From the NCBI RefSeq assembly GCF_010686765.1, contig NZ_JAAGWF010000002.1, positions 1 through 64,000 of the forward strand: DNA of 64,000 nt. Direction: 5' to 3'. This document shows positions 26,745-35,151 of the stretch, one piece after another. Under the pieces are notes generated by a model, which was given only the letters and a program-made list of their open reading frames with translations, searched no databases and was not told the origin of the DNA. The position numbers were made by a program, and so were the translations under genes. Position 1 is the first letter of the stretch; every line of letters begins with the position of its first letter. Source of the stretch: Geodermatophilus sabuli. Lineage in GTDB: Bacteria; Actinomycetota; Actinomycetes; Mycobacteriales; Geodermatophilaceae.

Positions 26745-27617
26745 TCAGCGGGGCCAGACCGCCAGCAGGGTGCGCACGGCGGTGACCAGGGCCAGCGGCT
26801 GGTCGAGCATCGGGTGGTGTCCCGCCTCGGGCAGGTCGACGACGGGCAGCCCACCGGGCACCAGCGCGGCCATCTCGGCGGCCATCTCCCGGCTGACCAG
26901 GCCCTGCTCGCAGCGGAACAGCGCGGCGGGGGCGCCGAGCCGGGGGAGCAGCCGGCGCACCGGCGGACGGTCGCCGGAGAACGCCGGGTCGAACTTCCAG
27001 GTCCACCCACCCTCGACGGCCCGCAGCGAGCCCCGGGCGACGTGCTCCCGGACGGCGGGCAGGTACACCTCCTGGGGCGGCAGCGTCCGGAACCGGGCGA
27101 CCGCGGCCTCGACGGTCGGGTGCACCCGGTGCACCCGCGGCTCGTCGCGCAGCTCCCGCTCCTCCGGCGGCTGGCGGTCCAGCGGCGAGTCGATGACCGC
27201 GACGCCGGCGACGTCGCCGGCGTGCTCGACGCCCAGGGTCAGCGCGACCCACCCGCCCATGCTGTGCCCGAGGACCACCGGACGGCGCAACTGCTCGGCC
27301 GCGGCCACGGCCAGCACCTCGCGCGCCCAGACCGCCGTCCCGTAGGAGGGGCGCCGCCCGCTGTCCCCGTGCCCGCTGAGGTCGAGCGCGACGACGGTGT
27401 GGGTGTCCAGCAGCGGCGCCACGTGGTCCCACCACCCGGAGTGCGCCGCGCCGCCGTGCACGAGGACCAGCCCCGGCCGGCCCGGCGGGCCCCACACCCG
27501 GTAGTGCACCGGCACGCCCCCGACGCGCACGTCGCGGTGCACCGGCGGGGTGGCCACCGCGCGGAGGAACCAGGCCGGGGGAGGGGCGCCGGCGTCGGTG
27601 GGTCCGGGGCGGGACAT
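26745..27617 (-). CDS. Alpha/beta-fold hydrolase
   Basis: 290 residues, ATG start. LVHGGAAHSGWWDHVAPLL carries the oxyanion region, LDLSGHGDSGRR follows, GHSMGGW near residue 118 holds the nucleophilic serine, VIDSPLD a later strand acid and EAGHHPMLDQP the catalytic histidine. Closest in style to generic meta-cleavage-product or epoxide-hydrolase-like enzymes. Convergent with the YceI gene, divergent from the selenoprotein gene. Substrate unknown. Confidence 0.82.
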   Translation of the reverse strand: MSRPGPTDAGAPPPAWFLRAVATPPVHRDVRVGGVPVHYRVWGPPGRPGLVLVHGGAAHSGWWDHVAPLLDTHTVVALDLSGHGDSGRRPSYGTAVWAREVLAVAAAEQLRRPVVLGHSMGGWVALTLGVEHAGDVAGVAVIDSPLDRQPPEERELRDEPRVHRVHPTVEAAVARFRTLPPQEVYLPAVREHVARGSLRAVEGGWTWKFDPAFSGDRPPVRRLLPRLGAPAALFRCEQGLVSREMAAEMAALVPGGLPVVDLPEAGHHPMLDQPLALVTAVRTLLAVWPR

Positions 27618-27712
27618 GCGGGCTCCTGGTGGCGACGACGGCGACGGCCGGTCGCGACGCTACGCACGACCGGCACCGCACCCCCTCGGCGGCCCCGGCC
27701 GACGCTCCGGCG

Positions 27713-27742
27713 TTGACCGGCGTCCCACCTGCTCGTTAGGGT
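27713..27742 (+). promoter_or_regulatory. Promoter of the UGSC selenoprotein operon
   Basis: TTGACC (27713-27718), 18 bases, TAGGGT (27737-27742) is close to the actinobacterial primary-sigma consensus. It gives a leader of roughly 80-85 bases before the ATG at 27833. The rest of the 215-bp divergent gap shows no other clear signal. Confidence 0.55.
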
Positions 27743-27832
27743 CAGCGTGCGGCCAGAGAACTTGCGTTCGGATGCCGCACACCTGCGCCGGGCTCTCGCG
27801 GGGCCCGGCGCCCCGACGATCGAGGAGTCGCC

Positions 27833-28369
27833 ATGCAGCTCGAGTCCATCCTGGACCCGACCGGCGCGACCGATGCCACGGCGGACACGTCGCTGGCCCC
27901 CCGCATCACCACGCTGCGGGGCAAGACCCTCGGGCTGCTGGACAACGGCAAGCCCAACGGCGCCGCCCTGCTCACCGAGATCGGTTCGGTGCTCCAGCAG
28001 CGGTACGGGGTCAAGGACGTGCTGATGTTCACCAAGCCCTACTTCGGCACGCCCGTGGAGCCCACGCAGACCGAGCGGATCTTCGAGGAGTGTGACTTCG
28101 CCGTAGCGGCGATCGGCGATTAGGGCTCCTGCAGCGCGGCCAGTCTGGCCGACGGCATCCTGTTGGAGCGTCAGGGCGTGCCCACCGTCTCCGTCTGCAC
28201 CGACGCCTTCCGCATCACCGCGGAGGCGATGGCCCGGACCTACGGGTTCCCGGGCTTCCAGTACGCCTCCATCCCGCACCCGGTGGCGAGCCTGTCCGCC
28301 GAGGGGATCGCGCAGCGCGTCGAGGAGATGCTGCCGCGTCTCCTGGAGATCCTCGGGGTCGAGGAGTGA
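27833..28369 (+). CDS. UGSC-family selenoprotein with UAG-encoded selenocysteine
   Basis: ATG with GAGGAG six bases upstream; 178 residues when the in-frame TAG at 28121-28123 is read as selenocysteine (residue 97), ending at TGA 28367-28369. Residues 1-96 (with LGLLDNGKPNGAALL and TKPYFGTPVEP) run into AIGD-U-GSCSAASLADG and on to VPTVSVCTDAFRIT. The TAG sits exactly at the first position of the UGSC motif, which gives a U-x-x-C redox pair with Cys100. The reading frame and family-like sequence are intact on both sides, so this is not a dead gene. Use of UAG for selenocysteine is reported for Geodermatophilus and Blastococcus. A standard annotation would split it into two. Enzymatic function is unknown. 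Confidence 0.88.
28121..28169 (+). promoter_or_regulatory. Bacterial SECIS-like hairpin just 3' of the UAG codon
   Basis: Directly after the TAG, GCTCC (28125-28129) can pair with GGAGC (28165-28169), and inside it GGCC (28138-28141) pairs with GGCC (28147-28150) around the loop AGTCT. The apical stem starts 14 bases after the codon and the loop GU lies about 20 bases after it, within the range of known bacterial SECIS elements. The GUCU in the loop resembles the GGUCU loop of the E. coli fdhF element. The middle of the stem pairs poorly. Confidence 0.6.
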
Positions 28370-28397
28370 CCGGTCGCGGGCCGAGCCGGGGAGCCCT

Positions 28398-29456
28398 GTG
28401 AACGACACCCAGCGGGCGATCGAGCACTGCTTCGCGCAGGGGTGGACCGACGGGCTGCCCGTCGTCCCCTGCGACGCGGCGGCGCTCGACGCCGTGCTCG
28501 CACGGGTCGCCCGCGACCCGGACGAGGTCCTGCTGGGCATGCCGCAGATCAACCGCGCGGTCACCGTGCGGCTGGCGGCGATCAACGCCGTGATGGCAGG
28601 CTGCCTGCCCGAGTACTTCCCGGTGGTCGTCGCGGCGTGGGACTCCCTGCGCGAGGAGGGCTACCCCCGCAAGGGCATCTGGCAGAGCACCACCGGCACG
28701 GCGTCGCTGCTGCTGGTCAACGGCCCGGTCCGGCGCGAGCTGGGGGTCAACAGCCAGGGCAACCTCTTCGGGCCGGGGTTCCGGGCCAACGCGACCATCG
28801 GCCGCGCGATCCGGCTGGCGGCGATCAACTCCCTCGGGCTCCGGCCGCACGAGTTGGACCAGGCCACCCAGGGCACCCCGGCGAAGTACACCGCGTGCAT
28901 CGGGGAGAACGAGGAGGAGTCGCCGTGGACGCCGCTGCACGTCGACTTCGGGCTGGCTCCGGACGACAGCGCCGTCACCGCGATGACCATGCGGTCGACC
29001 GTGCACATCGAGGCCCGGCACACCGGGGTCCCGGAGCAGCTGCTGTTCGACGTCGCGGGGACGCTGGCGCGGACCGGGGCCCTGCTGCACCAGACGGTGA
29101 GCGCGTGCGTGGTGCTGTGCCCCGAGCACGCCCACCTGCTCGCCGACGCGGGGTGGAGCAAGCGCGACGTGTCGCGGCACCTCTACGAGCAGTCGTTCGT
29201 GGCCCGGGAGACCCTGGACCGGGCCGGCAAGGGCGCCGTGTCGCAGAAGAGCCACTGGCGGGTGGCCCGCGACCACCCCGACGCCGTCGTGGACGCCGGG
29301 GCCGACCCCGAGCGGGACGGCATCCACACGATGACCTCGCCGGACGCCGTCCTGGTCGTGGTCGCCGGTGCGTCCAACTCGGGCGTCTCGGCCGTCGTGG
29401 AGACCTTCGGCCCGCGCGGCGACCGGCCGGCGGTCACCCCGGTCGCGGCGGTCTGA
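28398..29456 (+). CDS. Conserved protein of unknown function, partner of the UGSC selenoprotein
   Basis: 352 residues, GTG start with GGGGAG upstream, 28 bp after the selenoprotein. I do not recognise a named domain. Landmarks are QGWTDGLPVVP near residue 14, MAGCLPEYFPVV near 66, KGIWQSTTGTA near 94, FRANATIGRA near 129, and DQATQGTPAKYTACIGENEEE near 153-173, which contains a conserved Cys and a cluster of acids. A close paralogue is at 40280. No signal peptide or membrane segment is seen. Position next to the selenoprotein and an acyl-CoA synthetase suggests one functional unit, perhaps a thiol- or thioester-dependent step. No function can be named. Confidence 0.8.
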   Translation: MNDTQRAIEHCFAQGWTDGLPVVPCDAAALDAVLARVARDPDEVLLGMPQINRAVTVRLAAINAVMAGCLPEYFPVVVAAWDSLREEGYPRKGIWQSTTGTASLLLVNGPVRRELGVNSQGNLFGPGFRANATIGRAIRLAAINSLGLRPHELDQATQGTPAKYTACIGENEEESPWTPLHVDFGLAPDDSAVTAMTMRSTVHIEARHTGVPEQLLFDVAGTLARTGALLHQTVSACVVLCPEHAHLLADAGWSKRDVSRHLYEQSFVARETLDRAGKGAVSQKSHWRVARDHPDAVVDAGADPERDGIHTMTSPDAVLVVVAGASNSGVSAVVETFGPRGDRPAVTPVAAV

Positions 29457-29457
29457 C

Positions 29458-31131
29458 GTGACCGGGCCGGCCGGCGAGGCTCCCCGCTTCCGCGACAACC
29501 TCGCCACGCTGCTGGAGGCGGTCGCCGACGCGATGACCGAGCTGGACCCCGGCCGCACCGCGCTGGTGCACGGGGACCGGACCCTCACCTGGGCGCAGTT
29601 CGACGACCGGGCCGCCCGGCTGGCCGGGTCTCTCGCGGCCGCCGGCGTCGGCCACGGCGACCGCGTGGGCGTCGGCCTCCACAACTCCCCGGAGTACCTG
29701 GAGGGCGTCGTCGCGGCGCTCAAGCTGCGCGCCGTGCCGGTGAACGTCAACTACCGGTACCGGGAGGCCGAGCTGGAGCAGGTCCTGGCCATGGTCGACG
29801 CCCGGGCGCTCGTGTGCGACGGCACGCTGGCCGGTGCGGCGGTCGCCGTCGCCTCGCGGACGCCGGGGCTGCGGGCCGTCGTCGTCGTCGCCGGGGACGG
29901 GGACGGGGCCCCGCCGGGCGGCGCCACCGGGTACGACGAGGCACTGGCCGGACCGCCGCTGCCGCGCCGGGAACGCTCGGCCGACGACCAGGTCATCGTG
30001 CTCACCGGCGGGACCACCGGGCTGCCGAAGGGCGTGGTCTGGGACTGCGCGGGGCTGTGTGGCCTGGTGTCGTCGGCCTACAAGCGGGTCGACCTGCCGG
30101 TGCCCGCCGACACCGCGGGCGTCGTCGCCTCCGCCCTGGCCGCGGCCGGCGCCGGGACCGAGCCGGTGGTGCTGCCGGCCTCGCCGCTGATGCACGGCAC
30201 CGGCTTCTTCGCCGCGCTGGGCAACCTGGTCCGCGGCGGCCGGGTGGTCACCCTCCCGCAGCGTTCGCTGGACTGCGCCGCACTCTGGACGGCGGTGCAG
30301 GAGCACCGGGTGGCCGAGTTGGTCATCGTCGGGGACGCGTTCGCCGTCCCGCTGGTGGCCGAGCTGGACCGGGCCGCCGCCGCGGGCACCCCCTACGACC
30401 TGTCGTCGCTGCGCCGGGTGTTCAGCAGCGGCGTGCGCTGGGGCACCCAGACCAAGCGGCGCCTGCTCGAGGCCGGGCACATGACCCTGCAGGACACGAT
30501 CGCGGCCACCGAGGGCGGCCCCTTCGGCCTGTCGATGTCGGGCCCGGACCCGGACTCGGCCAACACCGTGTTCACGCTGCCGCCCAACGCGCGCGTCCTC
30601 GCCCCCGACGGCACCGACGTGCGGCCCGGCTCCGGACAGGAGGGCGTGCTGGCCAGCACCGGCAACCTGCCGCTGGGCTACCTCGACGCGCCGGAGGCCA
30701 CCGTCGCGGTGTTCCGCACCCTGGACGGCGTCCGGTACGCCGTCCCCGGGGACTCCGCGACGCTGGAGGCCGACGGCACGCTGACCCTGCTCGGCCGCGG
30801 CTCCGGCGTGATCAACACCGGCGGGGAGAAGGTGTTCGCCGAGGAGGTGGAGCACGTCCTCGCCGAGCACCCCGCGGTGGCCGAGGCCGTCGTCGTCGGG
30901 GTCCCGGACGAGCGCTGGGGGAGCGTGGTGACCGCGCTCGTCGTCGCCGAGCCGGGCACCGCCCCCACCGCGCAGGAGCTGGCCGACCACGTCGGCGGCC
31001 GGCTGGCCGGGTACAAGCGCCCGCGGGCGGTGTCGGTGGTGCCGGTGATCGAGCGGACGGTGTCGGGGAAGATCGACCGGCGGTGGGCGGCCGAGCAGGC
31101 GCTGCGGCTGGACGCCCCGGCTCAGAGCTGA
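29458..31131 (+). CDS. AMP-dependent acyl-CoA synthetase
   Basis: 557 residues from a GTG one base after the upstream stop. ANL family: the phosphate loop is LTGGTTGLPKGVVWD (G in place of the usual S), near residue 180; GRGSGVINTGGEKVFAEEVEH carries the adenine-hinge and A8 region; VSGKIDRRWA has the C-terminal lysine. The architecture resembles actinobacterial FadD-type steroid or acyl-CoA synthetases rather than benzoate-CoA ligases. It completes a three-gene set with the selenoprotein and its partner. Its last 10 bp overlap the convergent IclR gene. Confidence 0.85.
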   Translation: MTGPAGEAPRFRDNLATLLEAVADAMTELDPGRTALVHGDRTLTWAQFDDRAARLAGSLAAAGVGHGDRVGVGLHNSPEYLEGVVAALKLRAVPVNVNYRYREAELEQVLAMVDARALVCDGTLAGAAVAVASRTPGLRAVVVVAGDGDGAPPGGATGYDEALAGPPLPRRERSADDQVIVLTGGTTGLPKGVVWDCAGLCGLVSSAYKRVDLPVPADTAGVVASALAAAGAGTEPVVLPASPLMHGTGFFAALGNLVRGGRVVTLPQRSLDCAALWTAVQEHRVAELVIVGDAFAVPLVAELDRAAAAGTPYDLSSLRRVFSSGVRWGTQTKRRLLEAGHMTLQDTIAATEGGPFGLSMSGPDPDSANTVFTLPPNARVLAPDGTDVRPGSGQEGVLASTGNLPLGYLDAPEATVAVFRTLDGVRYAVPGDSATLEADGTLTLLGRGSGVINTGGEKVFAEEVEHVLAEHPAVAEAVVVGVPDERWGSVVTALVVAEPGTAPTAQELADHVGGRLAGYKRPRAVSVVPVIERTVSGKIDRRWAAEQALRLDAPAQS

Positions 31132-32033
31132 CCGGGCGGGGTGGGCCGCGCGCCGAGCAGGGCGATGTCCCGCTCGATCTGCGCGGCGGTCTCCCGCAGC
31201 GCCTCCAGGGAGGTCCGTCGGAGCGCGGCGGCGGACATCCGCCGCGCGTGCGTGCCGACGTTCACCGAGGCGACGACCGTGCCGCCGGCGTCGCGGATCG
31301 GGACGGCGAGGGAGGTCACGCCCTCCTCGAGCTCCTGGTCGACGAGCGCGTACCCCTGCGCGCGGACGTCCATCAGGCGCTGGCGCAGCACCGCCGGGTC
31401 GGTCGTCGTCCGGGCGGTGCGGGCCGGCAGGGGGGTGCGCGCGAGGTAGTCGTCGAGCGCCTCGTCGGGGAGCCCGGCCAGCTGCGCCCGCCCGTGTGAG
31501 GTCAGGTACGCCGGCAGCCGGGTGCCGATGCTGATCCCGCTGGACGCCACCCGCCGGGGGCCGACCCACGCCACGTAGACCACGTCGTCACCGTCGAGGA
31601 CGGCGATGCTCGTCGTCTCCTTCAGCCGGTTGGAGAGGGCGGTCAGGTGCGGCGTGGCCACCTCGGGGAACGACAGGAGCGACAGGTAGGTGTAGCCGAG
31701 CTCCAGCACCGTCGGCCGCAGGTGGAACCGGCGCTCCACGGTGCCGACGTAGCCGAGGTCGACCAGGGTGAGCACGAAGCGGCGGGCGGCCGCGCGGGTC
31801 ATGCCGGTGCGCCGCGCGATGTCGCTGAGCGTGAGCTCCGGCTCGTCGGCGGTGAACGCCTTGACGACGGCCAGCCCGCGCTCCAGTGACTGCACGAAGT
31901 AGTCCCCGCGTGGCCGGACGCCGGTGGCCTCCGGGCCCGCGTCGTCCTCGGGGCCGGCTGCGGCGTCGGGTTCGGTCAGTGGGCCCAGCTCCTCCGCGCG
32001 TGCGCGGCCCTGCGCCGCGGTGTCCGTGTCCAC
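31122..32033 (-). CDS. IclR-family transcriptional regulator (PcaR-like)
   Basis: 303 residues. An acidic, low-complexity N-terminus of about 42 residues precedes the winged helix: YFVQSLERGLAVVKAFTADEPELTLSDIARRTGMTRAAARRFVLTLVDLGYV (residues about 45-96). The effector domain starts at SYLSLL-like YTYLSLLSFPEVATPHL and includes GTRLPAYLTSHGRAQLAG and SLAVPIRDAGGTVVASVNVGTHA. The wording is close to PcaR/PcaU-type regulators of protocatechuate genes. It lies 48 bp behind the aconitase X genes as the last gene of that operon and probably regulates it, the divergent module, or the palindromic sites near ligAB. Confidence 0.88.
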   Translation of the reverse strand: MDTDTAAQGRARAEELGPLTEPDAAAGPEDDAGPEATGVRPRGDYFVQSLERGLAVVKAFTADEPELTLSDIARRTGMTRAAARRFVLTLVDLGYVGTVERRFHLRPTVLELGYTYLSLLSFPEVATPHLTALSNRLKETTSIAVLDGDDVVYVAWVGPRRVASSGISIGTRLPAYLTSHGRAQLAGLPDEALDDYLARTPLPARTARTTTDPAVLRQRLMDVRAQGYALVDQELEEGVTSLAVPIRDAGGTVVASVNVGTHARRMSAAALRRTSLEALRETAAQIERDIALLGARPTPPGQL

Positions 32034-32081
32034 TCTCGATCCTCGTCCCTGCTCTGCGCGCCGGGGGAGGCTCCGCCGGCG

Positions 32082-32522
32082 CTACCCACCCCGCCGGGTG
32101 ATGGTCAGCTCGCCGCGGTCGGCGTCCACCCGCACCAGGTCGCCGGTCGCGATCAGCTCGAACGGGTCGCCGTCCAGGTCGGTGATCGCCGGGACGTGGG
32201 TGACCACGACGCCGAGCGCGATCTTGGTGTTCATCGTCGTGAACACCATCGCGGCCGGGGCGGAGCCCATCAGCCGGGACATGTGGAACATGCCCGACCA
32301 CCCCGAGGAGCCCTTCGCGCCCCGGAACACCAGCACCTTGCCGGCGAAGGACTGCCCGACCAGCTCGTGGCGGGACTCGATGACCCGGCCCTTGCGCGGC
32401 TCCACCCCGCCCCAGCCGGAGATCGCCTCCCGGGTGACCAGGGCCTCGCCCTCGGCGACGCCCCCGACCAGCCCGCGGCCCCGCAGGACGACGGTCTCCC
32501 CGCTGCGCGCCAGATCGGTCAC
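32082..32522 (-). CDS. Aconitase X swivel-domain subunit (DUF126)
   Basis: 146 residues, GTG start overlapping the large-subunit stop (GTGA). The family is the small beta-barrel 'swivel' domain of aconitase X, here a separate protein as in many bacteria. GLVGGVAEGEALVTREAISGWGG and GRVIESRHELVGQSFAGKVLVFRGAKGSSGW are the typical strands, with the K-G-S-S loop near residue 72, and APAAMVF and HVPAITDLDGDPFE follow. AcnX enzymes are hydro-lyases: cis-3-hydroxy-L-proline dehydratase in bacteria, mevalonate-5-phosphate dehydratase in archaea. The substrate here is unknown. Confidence 0.85.
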   Translation of the reverse strand: MTDLARSGETVVLRGRGLVGGVAEGEALVTREAISGWGGVEPRKGRVIESRHELVGQSFAGKVLVFRGAKGSSGWSGMFHMSRLMGSAPAAMVFTTMNTKIALGVVVTHVPAITDLDGDPFELIATGDLVRVDADRGELTITRRGG

Positions 32523-33802
32523 GGCTGCTCCCCCCGCCAGGTGCCGGTCACCGCGGCGTCGACGCACTCGGCGAGCGTGCCGAACCAGCCCTGCACGTTC
32601 ATGATCGCGGGCAGGTAGTGCACCTGCTTCGCCGAGTCGGTGGCGATGACCCGGGTGCCCTTCGGGAGGAACTGGCCGATCGCGGGGCAGGTGTCGCTCA
32701 TCAGCAGCGCCCCGGCGTCCTCCAGGGCCTTGGCGTAGCCGTTCTGCTCGGCGACGTGCCGCAGCGCCCGCGGGGTGAAGACCCACAGCTCGCTGTCCGG
32801 GTGCACCCGGCGGCCCTCGAGCAGCCGGACGACGTCCCGGATCTGGCCGAGGGTGGCGTGCGGGCAGCCGATCATCACCAGGTCCACCGACGTGTCCGAG
32901 GCGGTGGCGTTGAGGTGCTCGTAGGCCTCCCGCCGCTGCGCCGGCCCGTACCCGAGGGTCTCGACCGGTGTCCGGCCGGCGAGGGCCTCGTCGCGGGTGC
33001 GGGCCTCCGCGGTGATGCCCGGGACGTGGTACATCTCCACGCCGCCGGACGAGGCCGCCGCGGCGCCGAAGTGCTTGAGCCGCACCAGGTCGGGGGTGGT
33101 GCCGGTGATGCCGTCGACGACCGGGATCGCCTCCTCCGGCACCTGCTCGCCGATCCAGTAGCCCAGCAGCCCCCAGTCGCGGTTGCTGGTGACCGGCGTG
33201 CTCACCTCGATGAGGTGCGAGCCGCGCCGGTTCTCCTCCAGGTGCAGTCCCCAGTAGGGGATCTTGCCGGTGAGCATCGCCGCGCCGGTGCTCTCCCGGC
33301 CCTCCACGTTGGTGCGCGCACCGAGCACGGAGTTGACGTAGACGACCGCCGAGCTCTCCATCCAGGCGCAGTGCTCGCCCTTGAGCGGCACGTTGCCCAC
33401 CTGGTACGGCGTGCAGGTGGTGAGCAGGTGGATGCCGTGCTCGGCGTTGTACTGCTCGCTGGCCATGATCTCGTCGTGCTCGGCCTGCGGCAGCCCCTGG
33501 ACCTGCCAGTTCTTGGTGTCCATGGGCCCGATGAGCTGGTAGCTCTGCGCCTTCACCGGGGGGATGGTCAGCACGGTCGGTGCGTCCAGGCTGTGCTCGG
33601 AGAACGCGGCGTCCGGCGTGGGGGAGCCGCAGACCAGGCTGTGGCGGGAGCCGAACAGGTTGGCCCCGCACACGTTGTCGGTGTCGACGAGCCGCTCGGC
33701 GCCGAGCACCTCGCCGTAGCGGACCAGCAGGTCCATCGCGGCGGCGACCGCCTCGCCCTGCTCGCCGTCGAGCATGGCCTGCTCGTCGTCGGCCAGCCTC
33801 AT
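32519..33802 (-). CDS. Aconitase X catalytic subunit (DUF521)
   Basis: 427 residues, ATG start overlapping the upstream oxidoreductase stop. Aconitase X large subunit: MRLADDEQAMLDGEQGEAVAAAMDLLVRYGE is the usual opening, and three cysteines suitable for an Fe-S cluster stand in TDNVCGANLF, LTTCTPYQ and SDTCPAIG. The segments MESSAVVYVNSVLGARTN and IGCPHATLGQI are family signatures. With the swivel subunit it should dehydrate a hydroxy acid. The company of an FAD oxidoreductase and an IlvD-like dehydratase differs from the hydroxyproline loci I know. Confidence 0.88.
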   Translation of the reverse strand: MRLADDEQAMLDGEQGEAVAAAMDLLVRYGEVLGAERLVDTDNVCGANLFGSRHSLVCGSPTPDAAFSEHSLDAPTVLTIPPVKAQSYQLIGPMDTKNWQVQGLPQAEHDEIMASEQYNAEHGIHLLTTCTPYQVGNVPLKGEHCAWMESSAVVYVNSVLGARTNVEGRESTGAAMLTGKIPYWGLHLEENRRGSHLIEVSTPVTSNRDWGLLGYWIGEQVPEEAIPVVDGITGTTPDLVRLKHFGAAAASSGGVEMYHVPGITAEARTRDEALAGRTPVETLGYGPAQRREAYEHLNATASDTSVDLVMIGCPHATLGQIRDVVRLLEGRRVHPDSELWVFTPRALRHVAEQNGYAKALEDAGALLMSDTCPAIGQFLPKGTRVIATDSAKQVHYLPAIMNVQGWFGTLAECVDAAVTGTWRGEQP

Positions 33803-35151
33803 CGGGTGCCCTCGCCGCCGAGGAAGGCGCCGTCCTCCTCCAGCCGGGCCTGGAGCTTGCCGACGTCGATGTCGCCGACGGCCACGCCCGCGCCGAGGGC
33901 GAGGTCCGCGGCGGTGCCGGCGGCCTGGCCCATGGCGAAGCAGGGGCCCGAGACCCGGGCGCTGGACTGCCCCTCGTGGGTCATCGACGCGCACCGGCCG
34001 ACGACGTAGGTGTTGGTCAGCACCTGCGGCACGATCATCCGGAACGGCAGCTGGTTGTAACCGCGGGGATCGCGCTGCCAGCGGATCTCGACGTCGCCCT
34101 CGACGTGCGCCTCGACCGGCCAGCCGTTGACGCCGATCGTGTCGGGGAAGTCGACGCAGTCGAGGATGTCGGCCTCGGACAGCTGGTAGGGCCCGATGAT
34201 CCGGCGGGTCTCGCGGATGCCGATGTCGGGGGCGATGTCCACCACGTAGGAGGCCTCGAACCCGGGGACCTCCCGCTGGAAGAACGGGAAGACGTCGCGC
34301 ACCTGGCGGCGGCCCTGCAGCTCGCCGCGGGTCAGCTGCCACACGTCGGTGCCGTCGATGGCGCTGCCGTCGGCGTTGGACAGCTGGGTGATGTTGGCCC
34401 GCCACTCCAGCGGGTTGCGCTGGGGGCGCACGATCGGCCGCTTGCGCGGGAAGGAGAAGCGGCCCGATCCCTCGGCGTCCTCCATCAGCGCGGGCAGCTG
34501 GTCGTAGGTGGCGCGGGCCGCGTCGGCGTCGACCCCGTTCACCCGGAACATCAGCGACGGGTAGAGCATCCCGTGCCGGGGATCGGTCTTCTCGAAGGGT
34601 GCCCCGGCCCAGGCCGCGAGGTCGCCGTCGCCCGAGCCGTCGACGAACACCTGCCCCCGGATCGCCCCCCGGCCGGACTTCGACTCGACCAGCAGCGCGT
34701 CCACCCGGTGCTCGTCGGCCATGACGACGCCGACGGCCAGGGCGTGGAAGAGCAGCTGCACGCCGGCCTCGACCAGCATGTCGTCGAGGGCGATCTTGTA
34801 CGCCGAGATGTCGTAGGCCTGCGCCAGGATCCGGTTGGCGAAGCTCAGGTGCGGCGCGTTGAGGCCGTCGAGGGCGTCCATCCGGGTCAGCAGCTCGTCG
34901 GCCAGCCCGTGGATCACCTGCCGGTGCTCCCCGTGCACGTTGGCGTGCAGGCCACAGAAGGTGGACAGGCCACCGGCGCTGCCGGCCCCGCCGGTGTAGC
35001 CGTTGCGCTCCACCAGGATCGTCGAGCGGCCCGCGCGGGCGGCGGCGGCCGCGGCCATGACACCGGCCGGTCCGCCGCCGACCACCACGACCTCGTACTC
35101 GCCGAGGACGGCGGTGCGCCGTCCGGGCTCGTCCAGCCAGCTCTGCGTCAC
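33799..35151 (-). CDS. FAD-dependent oxidoreductase (FAD_oxidored type)
   Basis: 450 residues, GTG start overlapping the IlvD-like stop (GTGA). The N-terminal YEVVVVGGGPAGVMAAAAAARAG binds FAD, and SKSGRGAIRGQVFVDGSGDGDLAAWAG is the 'ASGDGD' motif. The C-terminal VVGRCASMTHEGQSSARVSGPCFAMGQAAGTAA is the closing FAD motif of the PF12831 family. SAGGLSTFCGLHANVHGEHRQ includes a conserved Cys-Gly-Leu-His. No signal peptide. Substrate unknown; a hydroxy acid or amine oxidation upstream of the dehydratases is plausible. A close paralogue is at 41428. Confidence 0.85.
   Translation of the reverse strand: MTQSWLDEPGRRTAVLGEYEVVVVGGGPAGVMAAAAAARAGRSTILVERNGYTGGAGSAGGLSTFCGLHANVHGEHRQVIHGLADELLTRMDALDGLNAPHLSFANRILAQAYDISAYKIALDDMLVEAGVQLLFHALAVGVVMADEHRVDALLVESKSGRGAIRGQVFVDGSGDGDLAAWAGAPFEKTDPRHGMLYPSLMFRVNGVDADAARATYDQLPALMEDAEGSGRFSFPRKRPIVRPQRNPLEWRANITQLSNADGSAIDGTDVWQLTRGELQGRRQVRDVFPFFQREVPGFEASYVVDIAPDIGIRETRRIIGPYQLSEADILDCVDFPDTIGVNGWPVEAHVEGDVEIRWQRDPRGYNQLPFRMIVPQVLTNTYVVGRCASMTHEGQSSARVSGPCFAMGQAAGTAADLALGAGVAVGDIDVGKLQARLEEDGAFLGGEGTR

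Noticed and set aside
27833..28123. Reading 27833-28123 as a complete 96-residue gene and the rest as a second gene or a dead gene
   Set aside because: The sequence after the TAG continues the same family motif without loss of frame, there is no ribosome site or good start just after it, and the stop falls exactly on the known selenocysteine position.
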